A stretch of 64,000 bases of DNA from positions 175,211-239,210 of the forward strand of contig NZ_VFYU01000001.1 of the NCBI RefSeq assembly GCF_021012795.1, given 5' to 3'. This DNA comes from Psychrobacter sp. I-STPA10 (GTDB lineage: Bacteria > Pseudomonadota > Gammaproteobacteria > Pseudomonadales > Moraxellaceae). Under the pieces are notes generated by a model that saw nothing but the letters and a program-made list of their open reading frames with translations, did no database searches and was not told the DNA's origin. Position 1 is the stretch's first letter. Each line of letters starts with the position of its first letter. Positions 46,756-55,790 of this stretch are shown piece by piece. The position numbers and the translations under genes were made by a program.

Positions 46756-48108
46756 ATGAACTCTCAAAACTCCACTTATCAAAATAGGCAAAATAGCAAA
46801 CGCACCCCCATCGCTAATCAAGATGAAAAGCTTGATATTATCGAACACATTCACCAAGACCACCCCAAAGAGCTATTGGTCATTGCCAAAAACTATTACC
46901 CAGACTATTTTTCTAGTGGGCAATTTAAACATGCTCAAATTGTGGATATTTACCAAGAGGGCATATTATTAAAATTATCAAAGCAAGTACAGACAGATAA
47001 TGCAGACGATAACCAAGTGAACCAAGCAGAACAAACAGAAAATGAACAGGACGTATTTATTGAGTTTGAATTAGAAGGAGATTTGGAAGAGCAGATTTTA
47101 TATCTAGCCTATGTGTCAATGATAAAGCAAGGTGAAGAATTTGGTGAAGGCAATAAAAAGCAGTTTTTCACCGTTATTGGTAAACAGCAATTAAGCAAAA
47201 ATATGATACGCCTAACCATCAAAAGTGACACACCATTACCAATCAATTATGCAGGTTATGCTTATGGTTTTGTACTCAAAACATTGGGTAGAAAAAATAA
47301 TAATTTGCACCAAAATTCACAAAGTTCAGATAATAAATTATTAGCATTGGCAAAATTAAAGGGACTGTCAAAGCTTAAAGATAACTTGCCTAATTTATCT
47401 AATCTACCTACGCCTCCAGATTGGCTAACACAAAAGTTTAATATGGGGCTGTTACAGCTGATGAAACGGCTATCGAGTGAAAATCGGCAACGGCTATTTG
47501 CCACATTAAATAAAGACACCCGAGTTTATACCCTGCGTTCGGCATTTAAAAGTAGTGCTGACAGTCAGTTTTTGGATATGGGTTATGTTGATGTGTTTGT
47601 ACATGGGGGTAGTGCAGGCAGTCGCTGGATTGATGGCTTACAGTTGGGTGATATCATCAGCAGTCGTAACCAAACGTCTGATAGGCATGAGCATTTAGCC
47701 AAAGGGCAAGCGGTATTAATCGCCGATGAAACCGCTTATCCTGCGGTCGCTGGGATTTTGGAGACATGGCAAAACCCAATACCACCACATTTGATTGTGA
47801 TTAGCAGTGATAAAGAGGAACAAAGCTATTTTGTAGAGAATCACTTTGCAGAAAATAGTTCTGTAAACGGTATTGGACAAAATCTGCCAGAAAATTTAAA
47901 AAGTATAAGTATTCATCGCATTATCTGTCCTAACACTGAGCAAGGCAAACAAGTGATAGAGGTACTAAAAACTCTTGATAATATTGAGGTTAGCTGGGGA
48001 GCGTTAGAAAATAATGGCGCAAAACAGGTGCGTCATTATCTACGTAATGAGCGCAAGCTGACTGGCAAAAATAATCGAATTAAGGGCTATTGGCGCTTGG
48101 ATAAGTAA
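46756..48108 (+). CDS. siderophore-interacting protein (ferric-siderophore reductase type), copy 2
   Basis: 450 residues, paralogue of 12883-14046. The same architecture is visible: an N-terminal DUF2470-like part (LDIIEHIHQDHPKELLVIAKNY, VDIYQEGILLKL), the SIP FAD-binding barrel (SKNMIRLTIKSDTPL, NYAGYAYGFVLK, DVFVHGGSAGSRWIDGLQLGD), VLIADETAYPAVAGILETWQNP, and the C-terminal WGALENNGAKQVRHYL and GYWRLDK. It is longer because of an 80-residue Leu/Asn/Lys-rich insertion between the FAD half-motifs (residues about 180-255). AGAGGAT precedes the ATG. Confidence 0.9.
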   Translation: MNSQNSTYQNRQNSKRTPIANQDEKLDIIEHIHQDHPKELLVIAKNYYPDYFSSGQFKHAQIVDIYQEGILLKLSKQVQTDNADDNQVNQAEQTENEQDVFIEFELEGDLEEQILYLAYVSMIKQGEEFGEGNKKQFFTVIGKQQLSKNMIRLTIKSDTPLPINYAGYAYGFVLKTLGRKNNNLHQNSQSSDNKLLALAKLKGLSKLKDNLPNLSNLPTPPDWLTQKFNMGLLQLMKRLSSENRQRLFATLNKDTRVYTLRSAFKSSADSQFLDMGYVDVFVHGGSAGSRWIDGLQLGDIISSRNQTSDRHEHLAKGQAVLIADETAYPAVAGILETWQNPIPPHLIVISSDKEEQSYFVENHFAENSSVNGIGQNLPENLKSISIHRIICPNTEQGKQVIEVLKTLDNIEVSWGALENNGAKQVRHYLRNERKLTGKNNRIKGYWRLDK

Positions 48109-48131
48109 GCTTGGATAAGTAAAAGGGTAAT

Positions 48132-48332
48132 TTACAATAGCACACCTTTAGCCTGATTTTGTTTTTTATTGACGGCAACAAAAGTAGAGGCAGAAGTTTG
48201 TTGATTGGACACAGATAAAGATAGATTAGATGAGCCATTTGAGTCATCTATACCCAAACTTGCTAGCAACTCTTCGTCATCATAATCAATGTCATCATCG
48301 TCAAAGTGGTTCATGCCACAAGCATTGCACAT
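48132..48332 (-). CDS. small Cys- and Asp-rich hypothetical protein
   Basis: 66 residues if it begins at the ATG at 48332, which has AAGGA six bases upstream. An ATG two codons earlier overlaps that site. The N-terminus MCNACGMNHFDDDDIDYDDEELLASLG has a CxxC pair and an acidic run; the rest is Ser/Asn/Gln-rich and probably disordered. It could bind a metal, but there is no family match. Convergent with the siderophore-interacting gene. Confidence 0.55.
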   Translation of the reverse strand: MCNACGMNHFDDDDIDYDDEELLASLGIDDSNGSSNLSLSVSNQQTSASTFVAVNKKQNQAKGVLL

Positions 48333-48446
48333 AGTCATTCCTTACTTTCTTTTAATCTAAAACTTTTATCTGGTCAAATTAAGATAGTGTGGTTACTTCA
48401 TCTCTGCCACTATCTTAAATCGACCATATACCAACGTAAATTTAGC

Positions 48447-51176
48447 TTAGCGTTTTAAGCCAAATTTACGTTGTTTTTTGTTGTTAATCTCAGTGAGGGC
48501 ATGTTCAATTTCATCATCTGTTAAACTTGCGACCTGTTCCAAGATTTGCATCATACTAGGGCTAAGTACATAGCGAGCATGACGGGCAATGTCTTGAATA
48601 CGATGATCAAATCTTAGTAGAGCAGTCTCTTCTTCTTTTTGTAGATAATCCAGACGGATTAGTGCATTAACAAAGCTAGTAAATAGGGCGGGATCAAAAA
48701 AGTCTGGAATACCATCAGCATAGAGTACAGACAGACGTTGCCCTAATAGATGTCCTAAATCAACCACTTGTTGTGCAGTTAGGTTACCTGAGCCTTGTTG
48801 TGCTAATAGTGCAAGGGTCATAAAGTAACGTTCAAGGCTTTGCTCAATTGGTGCAGCTAATACAGCAAGTTGTTGATAAGATTTACTATTAATTTCAGGA
48901 ACACCAAGCATGTCATTCCCAAGATCAATAATTAGTCCATGCTCAATTAGATTATCAATTTTTTGATGAACAATTTCTGTTAGGTTACGGGCAGGATAGT
49001 ATAAAAATAACTCACTTTGTAAAAATGGATACAACTGTATAACAATGGTATCTAGGCGTTTGCGCTCAATGCGATTATTGCGAGCGACCAATGCCGCTAA
49101 GAAAGATAGTAGGATAAATACATGTAGAATATTATTGCGGAAATAGCTGAGTAGTGGTGCTTGTTTATCCGTAATTTGAATGATATCACCGAGGATATGC
49201 GGTGTACGCTCGATCAGTTTTAGCTTGATGCCATAATTAATGATCGCTTGTGGTGACATATCTGTCACAGTGGTATCGCTATCATAGGGTAATTCTTTGG
49301 CAAGCCGTTGATAGAGAGCGATTTGCTCACGGCAGATGTCTTCATCTAAAGCTGCTTTAGGGGCAGATAGTAGCACTAAGGATAATAAAGAAACAGGATT
49401 GACCACAGCGGCTTTGTTAATATGCTGCATGACTTTGATACCGATATTGTCAATCATTGCTGTCGCATTATTGTCCAGTGGGGTATCCGTTCGATCGCTG
49501 GGTAGGCTTTCTGGTTCAACATCAAACTTTTTCATAAAGTCACTCAGATGCAGTGGCGCACCAAAACTTAAATGCACATGCCCAAAGATGCGTTCAATTT
49601 TACGGCTGACTTTAAGTAGACCTAGTATTGATTCGGATTCTTTTGGCTTACCTTTTAGCTCACCAATATAAGTACCGCCTTCCATGATACGCTCATAGCC
49701 AATATAGGTGGGAATAAAGACCACAGGTTTGGTGCTATGGCGTAGTTGACTGTGTACTGTCATTGCCAGCATACCCATTTTGGGAGGTAGAAGACGACCT
49801 GAGCGAGAACGACCACCTTCGATAAAGTATTCTAATGGTGTATTTCGAGTAATAAGCGTATGCAGATACTCTCGCAATACTGCTGTATATAGAGCATTAC
49901 CTTTAAAGCTACGGCGGATATAAAATGCCACCGCACCACGCAGTATGGGGCCAAGAACAGGCACATCAAGGTTATTGCCTGCTGCCACATAAGGTATGCT
50001 TAATCCTCGTTTATAAATTACATAAGACAGCAGTAGATAATCAACATGGCTACGATGACAGGGAACATAAACTAATTCATAATCAGTTGCCAGCTCACGT
50101 ACTCGATCAAAGTGATGCACTTCAACCCCATCATAAAGCTGTGTCCATAGCCAGGTTAAAAAGCGATCAAAAAAACGTATGATGGGGTAGGAGTAATCGT
50201 TGACAATTTCATTGGCATAACCACGTGCGATACGACGTGCGTCTCGTAGAGGGATATTTTCACGCTCAGCTTCTTGCTCACACGCATGTTTAATGGCAGG
50301 TGAATAAATCAGCTTATCGACCAGATTACGTCGATCTGATTGATCTGGACCTAGCATGGTTGCCCGCTGTTTATCGAGATAGTGTTTGAGACTTTGTTGT
50401 ACTAAGCGGGTTGTCTCAAGGTTGGCATCGTGCTCATTAATCAATGCGGTTGAGGCAGATTCTTTTGAGCTAAAACTGTGCTTACTATTTAGATCAGACG
50501 TGGGTATTTGACAGTCTTTGATTAACTGTTGCAATGGCTGCGCTGTGTGAAATTGTACAAAAGTATCTCGTCCCATCACACCGATATTAAATAGCTGTTT
50601 GGTGATGCTAGGGTCTTCCCAGTTATCTGCCATTAACAGTTTGAATAAAGAGTCTTCTTTTTCGGGTGCACGTCCCCATAGTATGGTGACAGGAATTAGA
50701 TCAATTTTCAGCTCAGGATACTGACGGCAGGCGTGGATCAGTCGAATGAGCCTTGGTGAGATCTGTGAGTCTTTTGCATTGGGGTGGTGCAAAAATATGA
50801 TGGCGGCATTTTCATCAATGTGATGCACACTATCTTTTACACCAACCAAAGCAGGTGGCAGATTGTATTCATGAGTTTGTAAATCGATCAATATACTATT
50901 GGAGCGTGAATACTCTTGTAATACATAAAAAGTCAGTGTCTGCTCATTTTCGTTTGCTTCTGGTAGATCACCAAATACTTTGGGTTTTACTGCCACACTC
51001 AATACCTGACCAGATAGCTTACGATACATCTGATGCACAGGGTTACCTCCCATTGTTACTGGCGCAGGTGGTTTTTGTGTTGTTTTTGGTGTCGCTGCTT
51101 GAGGGTGTGTTTGCTTGGGTAGCGACTGTTTTTTTAATGTGTTTTTTAACTTAGTTTTTAAAAAGTTGGTCAGCAT
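48447..51176 (-). CDS. plsB: glycerol-3-phosphate 1-O-acyltransferase
   Basis: First acylation step of phospholipid synthesis at the inner membrane. 909 residues. Acyltransferase motif I CHRSHVDYLL (HX4D near residue 370-376), motif II region RGAVAFYIRRSFKG, motif III EYFIEGGRSRSGRLLPPK and motif IV VFIPTYIGYERI. The N-terminal 55 residues are Lys/Pro/Gln-rich and basic. The C-terminus is Lys/Arg-rich. Standard PlsB is about 810-830 residues, so this is long at both ends. Monocistronic. Confidence 0.96.
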   Translation of the reverse strand: MLTNFLKTKLKNTLKKQSLPKQTHPQAATPKTTQKPPAPVTMGGNPVHQMYRKLSGQVLSVAVKPKVFGDLPEANENEQTLTFYVLQEYSRSNSILIDLQTHEYNLPPALVGVKDSVHHIDENAAIIFLHHPNAKDSQISPRLIRLIHACRQYPELKIDLIPVTILWGRAPEKEDSLFKLLMADNWEDPSITKQLFNIGVMGRDTFVQFHTAQPLQQLIKDCQIPTSDLNSKHSFSSKESASTALINEHDANLETTRLVQQSLKHYLDKQRATMLGPDQSDRRNLVDKLIYSPAIKHACEQEAERENIPLRDARRIARGYANEIVNDYSYPIIRFFDRFLTWLWTQLYDGVEVHHFDRVRELATDYELVYVPCHRSHVDYLLLSYVIYKRGLSIPYVAAGNNLDVPVLGPILRGAVAFYIRRSFKGNALYTAVLREYLHTLITRNTPLEYFIEGGRSRSGRLLPPKMGMLAMTVHSQLRHSTKPVVFIPTYIGYERIMEGGTYIGELKGKPKESESILGLLKVSRKIERIFGHVHLSFGAPLHLSDFMKKFDVEPESLPSDRTDTPLDNNATAMIDNIGIKVMQHINKAAVVNPVSLLSLVLLSAPKAALDEDICREQIALYQRLAKELPYDSDTTVTDMSPQAIINYGIKLKLIERTPHILGDIIQITDKQAPLLSYFRNNILHVFILLSFLAALVARNNRIERKRLDTIVIQLYPFLQSELFLYYPARNLTEIVHQKIDNLIEHGLIIDLGNDMLGVPEINSKSYQQLAVLAAPIEQSLERYFMTLALLAQQGSGNLTAQQVVDLGHLLGQRLSVLYADGIPDFFDPALFTSFVNALIRLDYLQKEEETALLRFDHRIQDIARHARYVLSPSMMQILEQVASLTDDEIEHALTEINNKKQRKFGLKR

Positions 51177-51301
51177 GAGTCGATATCAAACTTCGTTGCA
51201 AAAGATGTGCTTATGATGCCATAATTTTGCTTAAAGTGATACGCTTGTGGTTTTAGTTTCATAGCCAAATATGTGATAAAAAGAGTGTGAATTATTTATA
51301 A

Positions 51302-51379
51302 TAGGACTTACGTAAAAATACAATATTAGCCTTATAAAGTGACTGGGAATTATATTGAGCCTTTGGAACTATGTACAGC
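51302..51379. mobile_element. truncated, inverted family II MITE-like copy
   Basis: Begins TAGGACTTACG and matches the reverse complement of 21489 down to about 21412 (shared AATTATATTGAGCC and TATAAAG). Homology then stops after GTACAGC, so the far inverted end is missing. It lies in the 749-bp gap 51177-51925, which otherwise holds only the plsB and tesB promoters and no gene I can support. Confidence 0.75.
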
Positions 51380-51925
51380 TAACCCACCTTATAAATAAAA
51401 AGCAACGATTATCAGTCACCGACAATCTATAAAATTGTGTAACTGCTATCTAATCATCGTTTGTTTATAAGTTTGAGTATCAATATGATAATGTCTAAAC
51501 AGTTAGATGTACTGTAATAAGTATCATTATTAACTACATATTAGTAATAGGAATATTAGTAATTAAAAAAAGTTAAACAAAATTAAAAAAAGTGTAAAAT
51601 AGGGTGTAGGCTTCATTATAGTGAACTTTTAAGGACATAAATTTTTAAGTTTTTTATGCGCTAGATGTTTATTATTGCTATGTTATATCGTTATATATAA
51701 GACATCACACCCTAATAATTATTACTGATGGTTCTGAAGATACTTATTTATATTACAGTTGCATTTTTATTCAGTGTTAGCTATTTTGATTATAGTTAAA
51801 GCGTCTGTTGTCCTATTCATATTGAGTACCAGTGAGTGGTTTTAGTCAGCAGTCCGATTCTTGCCTATTGTTACAGTCTGCTGTTGTGGGCTGATATTTA
51901 TTTAAAAACAAGAGAGTGATGTTTT

Positions 51926-52846
51926 ATGTCAGATAAGTCTTTTGCTAATCCTATGCCAGTCGATTACCAATTATTGGTCAAACAGTTGTTAGAAACATTG
52001 CAACTCAAGCAAATAGCAGCAGATGTCTTTGAGGGACAAAGTTATGACTACGTTGGTAAACGCATTTTTGGTGGACAGGTATTGGCACAAGCATTGATGG
52101 CAGCATCACACACATTGGATACTCCAAAGCCTTGTCACTCTTTTCATAGTTATTTTTTACGTGGCGGTAATATCAATCAACCAGTGATTTATCGAGTACG
52201 TAGATTGCGAGATGGTCGTAGTTTATCTGCACGTGAAATCACAGCGGTACAATATAAAGAGGGGCTTGAGGGTGAGCGCATCGAGCAGCGTATATTTTGT
52301 ATGATGGCATCTTTTTCACCGATGGAAGGCGGTCTTGATTATCAAGAAGACATGCCTGCTTATCCACCACCAGAAGATCTATTAGCAGAGCAACAGCTTA
52401 AAGAGCAGTTTGTTGGTAATGTGCCTGATGCGCTAAAGGCTCGCTTTATGCGGCAGCGGCATATTGAGATTAAGCCAGTTAAGCCTCGTGATCCAATCAA
52501 TCCTAAACAAATACCACCAAAACAAGCCAACTGGCTGTGTATTAAAGCGTTGGGTACACAGTCGGTCGCTGTACAGCAAGCTTTATTGGCTTTTTCATCG
52601 GACTTTTATTTGATTGGTACGGGTTTGATGCCACATGGGATTAGCTTTATGACCAAAGGTTTGCAAGCTGCTAGTATCGACCACTCGATGCATTTTCATC
52701 GTGCTTTTGATCTCAATCATTGGCTGCTTTATGATATGTGGAGTGATACCTCTGCTAACTCCAAAGGTCTAAATCATGGACAATTTTGGCAAGATGGTAA
52801 GCTGGTTGCAACTGTACAGCAAGAAGGATTGATGCGTTTGCGCTGA
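51926..52846 (+). CDS. tesB: acyl-CoA thioesterase II
   Basis: 306 residues with a double hot-dog fold. Conserved patterns are DVFEGQSYDYVGKRIFGGQVLAQALMAAS, CHSFHSYFLRGGN, YRVRRLRDGRSLSAREI and, near the C-terminus, GLQAASIDHSMHFHRAFDLNHWLLYDMWSD. Hydrolyses medium- to long-chain acyl-CoA. Last gene before the Zorya-like region and convergent with it. Confidence 0.96.
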   Translation: MSDKSFANPMPVDYQLLVKQLLETLQLKQIAADVFEGQSYDYVGKRIFGGQVLAQALMAASHTLDTPKPCHSFHSYFLRGGNINQPVIYRVRRLRDGRSLSAREITAVQYKEGLEGERIEQRIFCMMASFSPMEGGLDYQEDMPAYPPPEDLLAEQQLKEQFVGNVPDALKARFMRQRHIEIKPVKPRDPINPKQIPPKQANWLCIKALGTQSVAVQQALLAFSSDFYLIGTGLMPHGISFMTKGLQAASIDHSMHFHRAFDLNHWLLYDMWSDTSANSKGLNHGQFWQDGKLVATVQQEGLMRLR

Positions 52847-53057
52847 TATGCGGAGAGATGACCATAACTGATAATATAGACGGCGTTATTCGCGATAAAT
52901 TCATATTTTATCTTCTTACTTTGCTACTGCTGTCTTTTAATATCTGTCTCCACGCATATGTTTTGAATTTTTGGCTTAATATTAAGTAAAATCGTTTATT
53001 ATTCACTTAACTTAAAATTAATTAGTTAAATAAATTAATATATGACTTTTTTCAAAC

Positions 53058-53164
53058 TGTAGTTGGCTCAATACAAAACTGGCACAAAGTCAAATTTGCT
53101 CGCAGTACTACTTGTACACCTTCGCTCGTTTTCCTTGTAACAATATTATTTTGAATTGACTATA
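53058..53164. mobile_element. MITE, family III (IS630-related), 107-bp copy
   Basis: Ends TGTAGTTGGCTCAA and TTGAATTGACTATA. Same orientation and length as 63568-63674, with a few substitutions; its right end shares 16 bases (TTTTGAATTGACTATA) with the IS630 end at 63874. It lies in the 540-bp gap between tesB and the Zorya-like operon. Confidence 0.87.
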
Positions 53165-53200
53165 TACCTGTGAAGTCAGGAAACGAATTAAAATCAGTTC

Positions 53201-53222
53201 CTCCTTCTTTTTTAAGAAGGAG
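53201..53222. repeat. REP-like hairpin downstream of the Zorya-like operon
   Basis: CTCCTTCTT and AAGAAGGAG form a perfect 9-bp stem with loop TTTT, followed by ATTAGGACG, similar in plan to the hairpin at 39740. Could terminate tesB transcription (no long U-run) or mark an insertion junction. Confidence 0.5.
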
Positions 53223-53386
53223 ATTAGGACGACGGGTTGTAGTTGAGAGCGAGGTATCAGTAATATGGTGATATTATGTAGAAGTATATTATTAAGAATG
53301 TAGCAGTCAAAGCTTGTTTTGATGAGCATTTGGTAAAGACAGTGATTAAAAACTGTGTAACTGGATATTAAGCCGGCAAACCTTGA

Positions 53387-55042
53387 TTAATCAGATATAT
53401 ATTTATTATATGATTTTACCACTTGATGTAAATCAGTATCATGAAATATATTTTCATAACGTACTTTTGCACCTCTCCAACGATGATTAAACCATTCATC
53501 TACTTCTTCTATTCTATCTTTTGAATGATTTACTGCTTTATAGTTTTCGGTAGAGCCAAATCTATCAAATATTAATTTTTTAGGGTTTGCAGGGTGAATA
53601 CCAAACTCATCTAAACATAAAGCTGCATCACTTGCCCATAGATTTGCATGGTCATGAATTAAGCAAGGAATTATTTTATATAAATCTATCCAATTAATAT
53701 AACCCGTTATTTTAGAGTATTGGATAAGCTCATCAAGATATTTAACATTATCAGTTAAAATAAAATCTGCTTCAAATTTACTTGCAATAAAATTTTCAAT
53801 AACATAGTAGCCATCAAACTTTAATAAAGCTATAGGAAACTTACCTCCACTCAACTTCCTCACATTAGTTAAATTATTAATATCAGAAACTTCTGACCAA
53901 TGTTCCTCTGTTAGTAACAACCAGTTATCAATAAATTGATTTTGATAATTTTGCCAAAAATAAAATCTATTTAAAGTACGATTATATAATCTAGATTTTC
54001 GTTTTTCTGCTTTATTAAAATCTAACTCTTTATCTAAAATCTCATGATACTTTTTATCAGCTTCATAATCAGCAAGCAATTCTATCACATTTTTTAGTTG
54101 ATAGTAATTTCCAGAACCTAACCAGCAACGTAATACTATTCGATATTCATCACCTAATAACTCAAGAAACCTTGGTTCTAAGTTTTTTTTCTTTAGCCAT
54201 TCAAATATGGTGTCAAAAGGTTCAATTTTCTTTTCAAGTTTTGATAAGTTTGAGTTGGACTTACCCCCAAAAAAAGGATGGTCAAAAATCATTTTTGCTT
54301 GCTCAACAGCAAAGTTTAAGTCTTTCTTACGACTTAAAAAATTTAATATAGGTTGTCGATAATCTTTGAGCGAGGTCTTGGAGTTAGTAGATAACTTAAA
54401 ATATTTACCAATCCATATCTCACGGCTATTTTCTCGTAATGGCTTAGTGCTTGGTAGATTATAACGAGATAATAATTTATCTACTGTTATTTTATACTCA
54501 AAAGCTAAGTTAGCTAACTTGTTGGCATTTTTTTCTAACAAAGCAATGACTAACTTTTGATGTATTTCGTCATGCCAAATTTGTTGTAGAGCATATTTTT
54601 TAAGTTCATTTTGTAAGTTACTAAACATGCTTTGACTATTAGCTGACTGCTGGTTTTTTAGGCTATCTTGCATAACGTCATGTAAAACAAAGAGCAGGCT
54701 CATATTCAATACTCCTGTATCTCCTTGTGTTTTGCTATAAAATGCAGATACCCACCAATTTTCAGCCACTTTTTTGGCAATATTATTATCTAACCATTGT
54801 ATATCTGGAAAAATGATTAATGATATTACATCAAGAATATTAAAGTCCTCAATATAACCCTTAGTTAATTTATTAAAGCTATTATTTGCTTGTTTTTTTA
54901 AATCAATATCATCAATATTAAATCCTAACTTACTTAAATCCATATGTTTCCATGGTGTAACTTCAAATAAAGAAGGCAGCGGTTTTACTTCTTTTAAATT
55001 ACTAGTTGTAATATGGTCAAAATTTATTTTAAATATAGACAT
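53387..55042 (-). CDS. ZorC-like protein (possible EH-signature type), last gene of the Zorya-like operon
   Basis: 551 residues, close to the roughly 560 of E. coli ZorC. It is mostly helical and Lys/Asn/Leu-rich, with no signal or membrane helix. The C-terminal third carries KFDGYYVIENFIASKFEADFIL and EEVDEWFNHRWRGAKVRYENIF, where the conserved-looking Glu and His would fit an EH-signature domain; I infer this from position and pattern and cannot confirm it. It starts 10 bases after the zorB-like stop. In type I Zorya a ZorD helicase follows ZorC, but none is here. Strongly AT-rich. Confidence 0.55.
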   Translation of the reverse strand: MSIFKINFDHITTSNLKEVKPLPSLFEVTPWKHMDLSKLGFNIDDIDLKKQANNSFNKLTKGYIEDFNILDVISLIIFPDIQWLDNNIAKKVAENWWVSAFYSKTQGDTGVLNMSLLFVLHDVMQDSLKNQQSANSQSMFSNLQNELKKYALQQIWHDEIHQKLVIALLEKNANKLANLAFEYKITVDKLLSRYNLPSTKPLRENSREIWIGKYFKLSTNSKTSLKDYRQPILNFLSRKKDLNFAVEQAKMIFDHPFFGGKSNSNLSKLEKKIEPFDTIFEWLKKKNLEPRFLELLGDEYRIVLRCWLGSGNYYQLKNVIELLADYEADKKYHEILDKELDFNKAEKRKSRLYNRTLNRFYFWQNYQNQFIDNWLLLTEEHWSEVSDINNLTNVRKLSGGKFPIALLKFDGYYVIENFIASKFEADFILTDNVKYLDELIQYSKITGYINWIDLYKIIPCLIHDHANLWASDAALCLDEFGIHPANPKKLIFDRFGSTENYKAVNHSKDRIEEVDEWFNHRWRGAKVRYENIFHDTDLHQVVKSYNKYISD

Positions 55043-55052
55043 TATTTATTCC

Positions 55053-55775
55053 TTACGGTGTATCTAGACCATTCGCTTCATTTTGAGCTTGTTTTGCTCT
55101 TTTATCAATTATTCTTGCTGACTTGTCAATATCATCATTTCCTGTATTAGCATTTTCTGCTAAAAAGTTGGTTTGTCTAAAGTTAAACTTAAAAACAATC
55201 TTTCTATCTTTAGGATTTTCCACTTCATCTTGTCCTACAGTATCATTTTCACCTCGTCCAACCGCAGTGAGTTTTTGTAAAAATTTTTCTTTATTATCAA
55301 ACTGCATATTATCAATATAAATTAATACTGCATTAGCACGACGTGTACTTAAATCCATATTATAAGCATAACTACCTACTCTATCTGTATGTCCTTCTAC
55401 AATTAAACGAGTAATTAAGTCTTGTTGGTTAGGATCTAACTCTTTAAAAATAGCATCAGCATAGATAGGAATAAAATTATCTAAAAAATCTCTACCTTGT
55501 TCTGTTAAAGTATCTTGACCGAATTCAAATGCAAAATCAGTTGGAATATTAATATCTCCTGTTTTTGGATCAATGGTTGCATTAACATCTTTTGCTTTTA
55601 AAACTTCTTGTACATCATGGATAATAGCAACTTGTTCTTTATCTTGATTGACTAAAATGGCAATACTGATGGTCAAAAATATTGCCATGAGTCCTGTCAT
55701 TAAATCAGATAAAGCAATCCAAGTAGTGGCATCTTCTTCATAATCTTGTGGTGACTCTTCATTATAAAATAACAT
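55053..55775 (-). CDS. zorB: ZorB-like OmpA/MotB-type peptidoglycan-binding stator protein
   Basis: 240 residues against about 246 in E. coli ZorB. A single N-terminal helix carries the proton-channel Asp (ALSDLMTGLMAIFLTISIAIL, Asp24). The periplasmic part contains an OmpA-like domain with IVEGHTDRVGSYAYNMDLSTRRANAVLIYI (peptidoglycan-binding Asp/Arg) and KLTAVGRGENDT. The tail is Asn/Asp/Lys-rich. It is expected to assemble with the ZorA-like channel and anchor it to the cell wall. It lies 15 bases after the zorA-like gene. Confidence 0.83.
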   Translation of the reverse strand: MLFYNEESPQDYEEDATTWIALSDLMTGLMAIFLTISIAILVNQDKEQVAIIHDVQEVLKAKDVNATIDPKTGDINIPTDFAFEFGQDTLTEQGRDFLDNFIPIYADAIFKELDPNQQDLITRLIVEGHTDRVGSYAYNMDLSTRRANAVLIYIDNMQFDNKEKFLQKLTAVGRGENDTVGQDEVENPKDRKIVFKFNFRQTNFLAENANTGNDDIDKSARIIDKRAKQAQNEANGLDTP

Positions 55776-55790
55776 CTATATATTCCTTGT

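Noticed and set aside
53108..53329. 73-codon minus-strand ORF downstream of tesB
   Set aside because: It lies in the family III MITE and the REP-like hairpin, with no sign of coding sequence.
53058..53386. ZorD fragment or attachment site downstream of the Zorya-like operon
   Set aside because: I translated both strands by eye around the gap and saw no helicase-like frame and no tRNA gene; only a MITE and hairpin are present.
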